Source of the DNA: Firmicutes bacterium UBA6811
GTDB lineage: Bacteria > Bacillota > SHA-98 > UBA4971
DNA length: 5,015 nt
Reading direction: 5' to 3'
Assembly (NCBI GenBank): GCA_002452295.1
Contig: DKEX01000044.1
Location: forward strand, 1-5,015
Both the position numbers and the translations under genes were made by a program. Shown here piece after piece: positions 1-5,015 of the stretch (within the stretch, counting starts at the first letter, position 1; every line of letters starts with the position of its first letter). The notes under the pieces are model-generated. The model had not been told where the DNA came from, did no database searches, and was given only the letters and a program-made list of their open reading frames with translations.

Positions 1-1669
1 CGATGACCCGCTCCGCATACTCTGCGACGATGCGCATGTCGTGCGTGATCATGATGATCGTATGCCCTGCACGATGGAGGTCCCGGACCAGGCGCATCAT
101 GTGCTCGGCGCCCGTCCAGTCCTGGCCCGTGGTGGGCTCGTCGATGACGAGGATGTTCGGCTTCATGACCAGCACCGATGCCACGGCGACGCGCTGCCGC
201 TCTCCCTTGCCGAGCGTGAACGGGTGGCGGTCGGCCACGGCCTCGAGGCCCACGAACCTGAGCACCTCGCGCACGCGCTCCCGGGCCGCCTCGGGCGTAA
301 GGCCCAGGTTGCGCAGGCCATAGCCTACTTCCTCCTCAACCGTGGAGCAGAATATCTGGTGGTCCGGGTTCTGGAAGACGTAGCCCACGCGCCGCGAGAG
401 GCTGCTTACGGTCTCGCCCCTCGTGTCGGCGCCGTCGATCACGACGCGCCCTCTGGTAGGCTTGAGGAGGTTGTTGAAGTGCTTGACCAGCGTGGTCTTG
501 CCCGCGCCGTTCTGGCCGACGAGCGCCACGAACTCGCCGCGCCGTATCTCCAGGTCGATGCCGCGTAGGGCCTGGGTGGTCTGGCCGTAGCTGTGCTCCA
601 GCCCTTCAACCCTGATCGCAACCGGCGCGCAGGTGGTCGTGCCGGACCGGCCAGGCCCGCCTTGCATCTGTGATGACGCGTCGTAACCTGACGTCCCGTG
701 CGGCGTTGCCTGGCAGGGCGGTGGAGACACGGGCGAGAAATCGTCGGGAGCTGCCTCATGGAGCGTGCGCGAAACGCCCCGGGGAATGCTCCGCCCTTTC
801 AGGATGCGCCTTACAAGGTCGGCTGCCTCGCTGGCCGTGAGGGGCACATCACGCTGGCCGATAAGCCCCAGCTCATACAGCCTCCACCCGAACTCACACA
901 CCTGGGGGGGCCTGATGCCGAAGCTCATGGTCAGAGGCGCGTTGCAGAAAAGGTCGCGCGGCCGCCCGCGCCATACCACCTCGCCCTGGTTCACCACGAC
1001 GATTTCGTCGGCCCGCTCGGCTATGTCCTCGCTCGAGTGCTCCACCGCCAGGATGGTGAGGTTCTGTTCGCGCCGCAGCCGGTCAACGGCCGCGTAAATC
1101 TCGTCGCGGCCCAATGGGTCGAGCTCCGACGTGGGCTCATCCAGCACGAGCACCTCCGGGCGCATCGCAAGCACGCCCGCTATCGCGAGCCTCTGCTTCT
1201 CGCCGCCCGATAGCTCGCTCGTGAACCGTCCCTCGTAGCCGGCAAGCCGGACCACCCGGAGCGACTCCGGGATCCGGCCTTCGATCTCTACCGGCGGAAG
1301 GCCCATGTTCCCTGGGCCGAACGCCACGTCCTCCCTGACCGTGATGCCGAAGATCTGGGTTTCCGGGTCCTGCATCACCAGGCCGACCCTGGAAACCAGC
1401 GTTTGGATCCGGAACTTCTGCGTGTTCATGCCCATGACCGAGACGCGGCCCGACACGTCGCCCTCGAAGAACTGCGGGACAAGCCCGTTGAGCGTCATGG
1501 CGAACGTGGTCTTGCCTGCGCCGGTCGGGCCCATGATCGCGACGAAGCGCGGGGCATCAATGCCATAGGTTATACCTTTAAGGGTGGGAGCCTTGCCTTT
1601 TGGGTACCTGTATGAAAGCGACTCGACCTCGACAATGCTTCTGCCGTGAGCAACAGTTGTTTCTGCCAT
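1..1669 (-). CDS. Tandem two-domain ECF transporter ATPase (EcfA/CbiO type), C-terminus cut by window edge
   Basis: Hydrolyses ATP on the cytoplasmic side to drive an energy-coupling factor (vitamin/metal) importer. My translation is continuous for 556 codons and runs off the left edge. Domain 1: Walker A GPTGAGKTT (about 47-55), Q-loop with the ECF-type Q-helix MQDPETQIF (99-107), signature LSGGEKQR (153-160), Walker B VLVLDEP (173-179), H-loop His211. Domain 2: Walker A GQNGAGKTT (385-393), FQNPDHQIF (432-440), altered signature LGKGERQR (486-493), Walker B ILVIDEP (506-512), His543. The domains are joined by a linker of about 100 residues (250-350), Pro/Ser/Thr-rich in its second half. The DPxxQIF/NPDxQIF motifs are typical of ATPases that dock on EcfT. 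LGKGERQR is, to my knowledge, a recurrent variant in fused EcfA proteins. The ATG at 1669 is chosen because NBD1 begins soon after it and no in-frame start was found close upstream; its Shine-Dalgarno candidate AGGGAG (1683-1688) is 13 nt away, which is long. It could serve the S component here or be shared with others. Confidence 0.92.
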   Translation of the reverse strand, partial: MAETTVAHGRSIVEVESLSYRYPKGKAPTLKGITYGIDAPRFVAIMGPTGAGKTTFAMTLNGLVPQFFEGDVSGRVSVMGMNTQKFRIQTLVSRVGLVMQDPETQIFGITVREDVAFGPGNMGLPPVEIEGRIPESLRVVRLAGYEGRFTSELSGGEKQRLAIAGVLAMRPEVLVLDEPTSELDPLGRDEIYAAVDRLRREQNLTILAVEHSSEDIAERADEIVVVNQGEVVWRGRPRDLFCNAPLTMSFGIRPPQVCEFGWRLYELGLIGQRDVPLTASEAADLVRRILKGRSIPRGVSRTLHEAAPDDFSPVSPPPCQATPHGTSGYDASSQMQGGPGRSGTTTCAPVAIRVEGLEHSYGQTTQALRGIDLEIRRGEFVALVGQNGAGKTTLVKHFNNLLKPTRGRVVIDGADTRGETVSSLSRRVGYVFQNPDHQIFCSTVEEEVGYGLRNLGLTPEAARERVREVLRFVGLEAVADRHPFTLGKGERQRVAVASVLVMKPNILVIDEPTTGQDWTGAEHMMRLVRDLHRAGHTIIMITHDMRIVAEYAERVI

Positions 1670-1759
1670 GTACTGCGATGCACTCCCTGATTCCGTGTCG
1701 GCACGCTGCGAAGCCTGATGATGCTCCGAGCGTCAGCTGATACCATGACATTGCAGGGC

Positions 1760-1785
1760 GACGCGCAATGACGACGCGTAATACG
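1760..1785. repeat. Imperfect tandem 13-bp repeat
   Basis: Two adjacent units begin GACGCGCAAT and GACGCGTAAT, matching at nine of their first ten bases; the last three bases of each differ. They lie between palindrome copy 1 and the ATPase start. This may be chance or a weak binding-site pair. Confidence 0.3.
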
Positions 1786-1795
1786 GTCGACCCGC

Positions 1796-1817
1796 GATAT
1801 CGCACATATGCGATGGT
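1796..1817. promoter_or_regulatory. Palindromic operator-like site, copy 1 (ATPase-proximal)
   Basis: The core is ATCGCA-cata-TGCGAT at 1799-1814, a perfect 6-bp inverted repeat around a 4-base centre. The left arm extends to GATATCGCA, but the outer right arm has diverged compared with copy 2. It lies about 130 bases upstream of the ATPase start. A dimeric transcription factor site is the natural reading, but I do not recognise the family. It does not resemble the HutC-type GTNTANAC pattern, so the local GntR protein is not the obvious binder. Confidence 0.5.
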
Positions 1818-1958
1818 CTTAAACGAAAGAGAGCATAGCTGCTCCTACGTCCTTCGAGAGTGGTGAATAGCCCTTTTCGCCCAGGGTCGTCTCGGGAAAG
1901 CGCGCCCCGCCTCGATCATCCCGGACTACCATGCGGCGCGACGCATTTCACACCCCTC

Positions 1959-1980
1959 GATATCGCACATATGCGATATC
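1959..1980. promoter_or_regulatory. Palindromic operator-like site, copy 2 (kinase-proximal), 9-bp perfect arms
   Basis: Arms GATATCGCA and TGCGATATC are exact inverted repeats around the centre CATA, giving a 22-bp near-perfect palindrome. It shares an identical 20-bp stretch (1958-1977) with copy 1 (1795-1814), in the same orientation and 163 bases apart. It starts about 50 bases past the kinase stop codon. No T tract follows on either strand, so a terminator is unlikely; a protein-binding site is favoured. Confidence 0.55.
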
Positions 1981-2031
1981 CACGCCCCGGGAAGAAGGGC
2001 GCACCATAGGCGACATGGCTCTCGGCCGCTC

Positions 2032-3099
2032 TCAATGCGGGCGCGCCGGATCGCCGCCATCAGGTGTGAGCCGGCCCACGAGTGCCACGGGCTTGCCCAC
2101 GGCCCGACGGATCTCGTCGAGCGCGTGGCGCGCCTGGCGTGCCGAGTCGCCGTCCTTGCCCGCCGCTGCCGCTACCGAAACCAGCACACACGTTGCCGGA
2201 CCTGCCGACTTCCTGGTGTTGAGGCCGGGGTCTGCCGTCAGGACGACGCCGAGGCCGGCTGACGCGGCCATCTGGTGCGCCTCGTATCCAATTCCCTTGG
2301 AGCCGACAGGCAAGATGTCGTGGACCATCGCCATCTCTGCCAACTTCATCACCGTGGGCACATCTGCGATCTCAGGGTCGTCGACCATTATCGCATCTTG
2401 AGGTGCGCTCTTCGGGACTCCAACGGCTGCGATGATATCGTCGGGAGCAGCGGTGCCAGCTCTAAGTTGGTGTTCTTCCGCAAGTCCGATAGCCGTAACT
2501 CCGATCCCTGTTGCGACCGTTGGCACGTTGTCTTCCGTGCTCCCAGTGACTGCCCCTTCGCCTTCGATTCCTGCAAGACCAGCTTCGAACCTCACGCCTT
2601 CGATGATCTCCTTGCCCGTCGGCTCCAATTCTACACTCAACGCATCGGCCAGCACCAGCGGACGGGCGCCGCTGGCGAGCATCTCCATGAGCGGCACGCG
2701 CGCAGCGAACCGCCCTACGAGATAGCCGGGCACCTTAACTGTGTCGTGGGGTTTCGGGCCTATGCCGCCGTCAGAGTCGCACGCGATGACGAGGTAATAT
2801 GGGCCCGCAAGCCGCACCAGCGTCAGGTCGCGACGCCTCTCCACGCGCCGCCGGAGGATGGCGCGTGCGACTTCCTCCGGCGAACTAGCGGGCGAACTGG
2901 CGGGCGAGCTGGTGGGCCGAACGGCGGGCGAACCGACGTCCGCCTGGCCTGCGAGGCCGGCCGACTCCGGTCGCCCCGCCAGCCCCATCGGCCCCGCCGA
3001 TTTCGCCAGTCCCGCCAGTCCCGCCAGCTCTGCCAGCTCTCGCTCTATCTCTGAATGGCCTGAATGCGACATGTGTTCTTCATCCCCTGTGGAGCCCAT
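2032..3099 (-). CDS. cblS: PurM/AIR-synthase-like protein, probable alpha-ribazole kinase CblS
   Basis: Proposed role: ATP-dependent phosphorylation of alpha-ribazole to alpha-ribazole 5'-phosphate, which feeds lower-ligand attachment in cobalamin nucleotide-loop assembly; it lets a cell use salvaged alpha-ribazole without the CobT route. The protein is 355 residues. The conserved part starts near 75. Features that read as this PurM-like family: LVIACDSDGGIG (103-114) followed by HDTVKVPGYLVG, an LMEMLASGARP helix (137-147), GSTEDNVPTVATGIGVTAIG (186-205), and HDILPVGSKGIGYEA (260-274). Residues 22-74 are low-complexity Leu/Ala/Gly then Ser/Pro repeats with no counterpart expected in the fold. 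The ATG at 3099 is the longest start. AAGGG abuts it directly and is too close to be a good ribosome site; ATG 3072, preceded by AGGGG 11 nt away, is a real alternative. It lies 33 nt after the S-component gene, implying one transcript. Other PurM-like ATP-binding enzymes (ThiL, HypE, SelD) fit the visible motifs and the neighbour less well. Confidence 0.66.
   Translation of the reverse strand: MGSTGDEEHMSHSGHSEIERELAELAGLAGLAKSAGPMGLAGRPESAGLAGQADVGSPAVRPTSSPASSPASSPEEVARAILRRRVERRRDLTLVRLAGPYYLVIACDSDGGIGPKPHDTVKVPGYLVGRFAARVPLMEMLASGARPLVLADALSVELEPTGKEIIEGVRFEAGLAGIEGEGAVTGSTEDNVPTVATGIGVTAIGLAEEHQLRAGTAAPDDIIAAVGVPKSAPQDAIMVDDPEIADVPTVMKLAEMAMVHDILPVGSKGIGYEAHQMAASAGLGVVLTADPGLNTRKSAGPATCVLVSVAAAAGKDGDSARQARHALDEIRRAVGKPVALVGRLTPDGGDPARPH
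2879..2938. repeat. Five degenerate 12-bp tandem units inside the kinase N-terminal extension
   Basis: Units GGCGAACTAGCG, GGCGAACTGGCG, GGCGAGCTGGTG, GGCCGAACGGCG and GGCGAACCGACG follow one another without gaps. On the minus strand they encode the Ser/Pro/Ala stretch around residues 54-73 (RPTSSPASSPASSP). The unit length is a multiple of three, so gain or loss of units keeps the frame. Confidence 0.75.
3005..3040. repeat. Four 9-bp tandem units in the kinase N-terminal extension
   Basis: Two GCCAGTCCC units are followed by two GCCAGCTCT units. On the minus strand they encode the ELAELAGLAGLA stretch (about residues 21-32). Related Gly-Leu-Ala triplets continue to residue 51. This is a second in-frame repeat cluster close to the first. 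Confidence 0.7.
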
Positions 3100-3108
3100 C
3101 CCTTGTGG
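3081..3108. repeat. 12-bp direct repeat overlapping the kinase start codon
   Basis: CATCCCCTGTGG (3081-3092) and CATCCCTTGTGG (3097-3108) differ at one base and are offset by 16. A partial third copy, CCTCTGTGG, follows at 3109-3117. The annotated ATG (3099-3097) is the CAT of the second copy, so duplication here may have produced a new upstream start. Confidence 0.5.
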
Positions 3109-3132
3109 CCTCTGTGGTTGCCGTCGCCCCGA

Positions 3133-3684
3133 TCAGATCATGTTGCTGCGTTTCACGATCGCGTAGGCCGCCGCCGCGATGATGATGTTGACAGCCGATC
3201 CCACCGTGAGCGGAGCGAGCAGCCCGAGCGCCAGCCCCATGCCGCCGATGGGGACCATCACGAAGGCGGCCACGACTCCGTTAAGGAACGTAGCGGCGAT
3301 TATCGCCGCTATTACTCCAAGCTTCTTGTTGATCCACCAGAACGCTGTGGCGAAGACCGCCATCTCGACTGCAACCAGGATGTGGATGGGCACGCTGAGC
3401 GGGAAGCCGGTCGTGGCCGCCGTGAAGATGTGGCCTATCGCGGCGACGATGCCGCCTTCGAGCCAGCCGAAGGATATGGCGCTGAAATAGCCGGGGCACG
3501 AGTCAAGAGCCACCGTGCCGGTCGGGCTCGGGATCTTGATGAGCGCGCCGACAGCGCTGAGCGCCACGAATATCGCCATCCGGGCGACACGCCTGGGGGT
3601 CCAGTATGTCTTGCGCAGGTCACCTTCGTGCTTCAGTTCGCTCCCCTGAGAGGGAGGACTCTTGAGCTCGGGGCCGATTGCCAT
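3133..3684 (-). CDS. cblT: ECF transporter S component, probable alpha-ribazole transporter CblT
   Basis: Integral membrane substrate-binding subunit that would work with EcfT and EcfA ATPases to import its ligand, here probably alpha-ribazole. At 183 residues it is the usual S-component size. A polar N-terminus (1-32) is followed by hydrophobic helices at roughly 33-51, 65-90, 97-117, 122-145 and 149-177. Family-like stretches are the Arg/Ala helix start VARMAIFVALSAVG, then IKIPSPTGTVALDSCPGYFSA (49-69, a conserved loop), LEGGIVAAIGHIFTA (75-89), GFPLSVPIHILVA (93-105) and LNGVVAAFVMVPIGGMG (134-150). Start ATG 3684 has AAGGAGG (3693-3699) 8 nt upstream, an excellent ribosome site. It is preceded by the regulator gene (91-nt gap) and followed by the kinase gene (33-nt gap). 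The S-component class is strongly supported by topology; the ligand is inferred from the PSPTGTVALDS-type sequence and the kinase neighbour. Confidence 0.7.
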   Translation of the reverse strand: MAIGPELKSPPSQGSELKHEGDLRKTYWTPRRVARMAIFVALSAVGALIKIPSPTGTVALDSCPGYFSAISFGWLEGGIVAAIGHIFTAATTGFPLSVPIHILVAVEMAVFATAFWWINKKLGVIAAIIAATFLNGVVAAFVMVPIGGMGLALGLLAPLTVGSAVNIIIAAAAYAIVKRSNMI

Positions 3685-3692
3685 TGGACTCT

Positions 3693-3699
3693 CCTCCTT
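3693..3699 (-). promoter_or_regulatory. Strong ribosome binding site of the S-component gene
   Basis: AAGGAGG on the minus strand, 8 nt before ATG 3684, fixes this start. The TTGACA at 3715-3710 just upstream is too close to the start codon and has no -10 partner, so it is not called a promoter. Confidence 0.8.
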
Positions 3700-3775
3700 G
3701 TAGACATTGTGTCAAGATCGAAGATTCCTAAGGGAGACTCCTAAAGGGAAAAACTGCTCTCAACGTGCACATGGC

Positions 3776-4612
3776 TCAGGATACCTGCGTCTTGATGCCG
3801 ACAGTCTGCTCTCCTGTTTCCGCGCGATTCGTCCTCGTTCCCGCTCCTATCCCTGTTCCCGTCTTTCCCTTCGCTCTGGTAGTCAGCGTCGCCGTAAACT
3901 TGCACCTATCACCTCGCAGCACGGATTTTACGAACTCGACGGGCGTTCCGTTCCTGTCAAACGTGGTCCTCCGGACCAGAAACGCCGGGCTTCCGGGGGT
4001 CACAAGCAAGACCTTTGCCTCATATTCGTCCACCGTGACCGCGCTGAGGACCTCCTCTGCGCGCACGAGCTCCAGGCCGCAGGCCTCGGTGAGCAGCGAA
4101 AACAGCGACTCGCGTGCGAGGTCGCGGTCAAGGATGGGCCGACACAGCTCGCAAGGCATATACGATGTCTGGAGCGATATTGGCACCCCACCCGTAAGGC
4201 GGACGCGACGGACCTCTATCACGGAGGCGGCCTGGGCCACCTTCAGGCGCTGGGAGACACCTTCGCTCGCGGCAACAATACCGGCGCCGAGGAGCCGGGT
4301 CTCGATCTCGATGCCCGCGCTGGCGAGCCCGGCCGAGAAGCCGCCAAGGTCCAGGATGTCTTGTACGACTGAAGGCTGCGACACGAACGTGCCCCTGCCC
4401 TGGCAGCGTTCCACGAGGCCTTCGCTGGCCAGCCGGGCCAGGGCCTGCCTTACGGTAATCTGGCTTACTGCGTACTCGGCGGCAAGCTCCTTTTCCGTCG
4501 GGATGCGCTCCCCCGGCGGCCACTCCCCGGCCTCTATTCGCTCGCGGAGCGACTCCTTCACCTGGTGATATAGGGGCACGGGTTTCGCCCGGTCAACGCC
4601 CGGATGGACCAC
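3776..4612 (-). CDS. GntR-family transcriptional regulator, HutC subfamily (wHTH + UTRA ligand domain)
   Basis: Cytoplasmic DNA-binding repressor or activator, 278 residues. The N-terminal winged helix (about 11-78) shows the full GntR pattern: PLYHQVKESLRERI, W-PPGERIPTEKELAAEY, VSQITVRQAL recognition helix (49-58), L-SEGLVERCQGRGTFV (61-77). Residues about 82-243 fit the UTRA effector domain, with IEVRRVRLTGGVPISLQTSYMP and PAFLVRRTTFDRNGTPVEFVKSVLRGDRCKF. Residues 244-278 form a Gly/Thr/Lys/Arg-rich tail beyond the usual end of about 240 residues. The start is GTG 4612, fixed by AAAGGAGGT (4627-4619) at ideal spacing. It lies 91 nt upstream of the S-component gene on the same strand and probably heads the operon. 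UTRA domains bind small metabolites; alpha-ribazole, its phosphate or a related compound is a reasonable but untested effector. Confidence 0.94.
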   Translation of the reverse strand: MVHPGVDRAKPVPLYHQVKESLRERIEAGEWPPGERIPTEKELAAEYAVSQITVRQALARLASEGLVERCQGRGTFVSQPSVVQDILDLGGFSAGLASAGIEIETRLLGAGIVAASEGVSQRLKVAQAASVIEVRRVRLTGGVPISLQTSYMPCELCRPILDRDLARESLFSLLTEACGLELVRAEEVLSAVTVDEYEAKVLLVTPGSPAFLVRRTTFDRNGTPVEFVKSVLRGDRCKFTATLTTRAKGKTGTGIGAGTRTNRAETGEQTVGIKTQVS

Positions 4613-4618
4613 GCTGCG

Positions 4619-4627
4619 ACCTCCTTT
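4619..4627 (-). promoter_or_regulatory. Ribosome binding site that sets the GTG start of the regulator
   Basis: AAAGGAGGT on the minus strand is a near-complete anti-16S match, with 7 nt between AGGAGG and the GTG at 4612-4610. It justifies the non-ATG start. Confidence 0.88.
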
Positions 4628-4655
4628 GAGGGATGGGTTGGGGATAGGGGCTACA

Positions 4656-4663
4656 GTATAAAC
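4656..4663. promoter_or_regulatory. Candidate HutC-type GntR operator
   Basis: GTATAAAC fits the GTNTANAC pattern described for HutC-subfamily GntR operators. It lies about 8-15 bases downstream of the TATAAT box, over the expected transcription start of the regulator, where a bound protein would block initiation. An eight-base match can occur by chance, but its position in the regulator's own promoter supports autoregulation. Confidence 0.45.
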
Positions 4664-4667
4664 ATAT

Positions 4668-4681
4668 AAGATTATAATCTT
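4668..4681. promoter_or_regulatory. Perfect 14-bp palindrome embedding a TATAAT -10 box
   Basis: AAGATTATAATCTT is self-complementary throughout. On the minus strand the TATAAT at 4676-4671 is a perfect -10 element for the regulator operon. The -35 region at 17-bp spacing (TGGCGA, 4699-4694) is weak, matching TTGACA at three of six positions. A weak -35 with a perfect -10 suggests either an activated promoter or a palindrome that is itself a binding site. Confidence 0.5.
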
Positions 4682-4879
4682 TATCGTTTAGCTTCGCCAT
4701 GTGTCCAGGATCTCCTGCCGCGTCGTGAGAAACTTTTGTTGCTACCTGCTTCTGGACCGACGCATTTTGTGGTAACATTACTTGCACCGGCTTCCCGTTG
4801 TACGTAGCTCTGCACTAAAGGCGAGTGCCTCTAACGCAACCTACGGCTTACGATAATGGGACCCAGCCTCGCTCACCTT

Positions 4880-4887
4880 GGAGGGAG
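4880..4887 (+). promoter_or_regulatory. Ribosome binding site of the acetyltransferase gene
   Basis: GGAGGGAG ends 4 nt before ATG 4892 (6 nt from GGAGGG). It supports both the start and the reality of this truncated gene. Confidence 0.75.
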
Positions 4888-4891
4888 ACTC

Positions 4892-5015
4892 ATGGACCTC
4901 TCGATACGCCAGGCGACTGCGAACGACTTCGAGGCGCTGTGCGAGTTGTTCGAAGAGGTAGAGGCGTTTCACCGGAAGGCGCTGCCCCATGTGTTCCGAA
5001 AGCCGGAGGGGCGCG
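4892..5015 (+). CDS. GNAT-family N-acetyltransferase, N-terminal fragment cut by window edge
   Basis: Forty-one codons are visible before the right edge. The opening MDLSIRQATANDFEALCELFEEVEAFH is the usual first strand and helix of acetyl-CoA-dependent GNAT enzymes (IRxATxxDxxxL), followed by HRKALPHVFRKPEG. The acetyl-CoA-binding motif would lie beyond the window, so the substrate cannot be suggested. It has a strong ribosome site and is transcribed divergently from the regulator. It may be unrelated to the vitamin locus, or share its control region. Confidence 0.78.
   Translation, partial: MDLSIRQATANDFEALCELFEEVEAFHRKALPHVFRKPEGR

Larger units (their letters stand above)
1670..2031. other. 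362-base gene-free stretch between the kinase and the ECF ATPase
   Basis: No credible gene is seen on either strand; the open frames crossing it lack family-like sequence or are shadows of neighbouring genes. It holds two near-identical palindromes (listed separately), a tandem imperfect repeat at 1760-1785, and two very short minus-strand frames. I saw no convincing -35/-10 pair for the ATPase and no stem followed by a T tract, so transcriptional read-through from the kinase is possible. No cobalamin-riboswitch-like conserved box was recognised by eye. Confidence 0.6.
4613..4891. other. 279-base divergent intergenic region between regulator and acetyltransferase
   Basis: Carries the ribosome site, promoter and operator candidates of the regulator on the minus strand, in a distinctly AT-rich patch at 4651-4690. 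Towards the acetyltransferase there is a small possible hairpin (GCACT at 4812-4816 with AGTGC at 4824-4828) and a lone GATAAT (4852-4857) without a good -35. A 64-codon minus-strand frame spans part of it but shows no family resemblance. Confidence 0.6.

Noticed and set aside
1578..1805. 75-codon minus-strand open frame across the ATPase start
   Set aside because: It overlaps the well-supported ATPase in another frame, and its Cys/Arg-rich translation has no recognisable domain.
1796..1980. Palindrome pair as ends of a small transposable element (MITE)
   Set aside because: The copies are internal palindromes in the same orientation, with no flanking target-site duplication seen.
1985..2012. 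Possible terminator hairpin after the kinase gene
   Set aside because: Only a 5-bp GC stem with a 9-base loop and no T tract; too weak to call.
1670..2031. Cobalamin riboswitch in the leader of the ECF ATPase
   Set aside because: No B12-box-like conserved sequence or matching stems were recognised by eye; only a covariance-model search could exclude a divergent one.
2275..3054. 259-codon plus-strand open frame opposite the kinase gene
   Set aside because: It is an antisense shadow of the kinase: no family-like motifs, and the opposite strand carries a clear PurM-like protein.
3687..3715. TTGACA (3715-3710, minus strand) as a promoter of the S-component gene
   Set aside because: It is only 25 bases before the start codon, with the ribosome site in between and no -10 element at proper spacing.
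4593..4787. 64-codon minus-strand open frame upstream of the regulator
   Set aside because: It overlaps the regulator start in another frame, covers its promoter and ribosome site, and resembles no family.

Overview
The window looks like chromosomal DNA from a GC-rich, Gram-positive-type bacterium. A Bacillota lineage (for example a Clostridia- or Limnochordia-like anaerobe) is the best guess. The reasons are strong AGGAGG-type ribosome binding sites, a vitamin-uptake locus of the energy-coupling factor (ECF) type, a HutC-type GntR regulator and GC-rich codon usage. The taxonomy is inference only.

Almost everything is on the minus strand and reads right to left. From the right: a GntR/UTRA transcription factor (4612-3776); a small membrane protein of the ECF S-component type (3684-3133), best matched to the alpha-ribazole transporter CblT; a PurM/AIR-synthase-like protein (3099-2032), best matched to the alpha-ribazole kinase CblS; a 362-base gene-free stretch with two near-identical palindromes; and a tandem two-domain ECF ATPase (1669 to beyond base 1). 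The ATPase is open at the left edge, so its C-terminus, and perhaps an EcfT gene after it, lie outside. At the far right, on the plus strand, the first 41 codons of a GNAT acetyltransferase (4892-5015) diverge from the regulator.

Proposed joint function: the S component captures alpha-ribazole, the lower-ligand nucleoside of cobalamin. The tandem ATPase, together with an unseen EcfT, powers import. The kinase traps the substrate as alpha-ribazole 5'-phosphate for assembly of the cobalamin nucleotide loop. The GntR/UTRA protein probably controls the operon and itself: a sequence fitting the HutC-type operator pattern GTNTANAC lies just downstream of a perfect TATAAT box in an AT-rich patch (4651-4690) upstream of its start. 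I saw no cobalamin-riboswitch-like conserved box in the gene-free stretches, so control by a protein repressor is the simplest reading. The ECF ATPase, S-component fold and GntR calls are firm. The alpha-ribazole specificity rests on my recognition of the S-component/kinase pair and needs a database search.

No rRNA, tRNA, CRISPR array, insertion sequence or convincing intrinsic terminator was seen.
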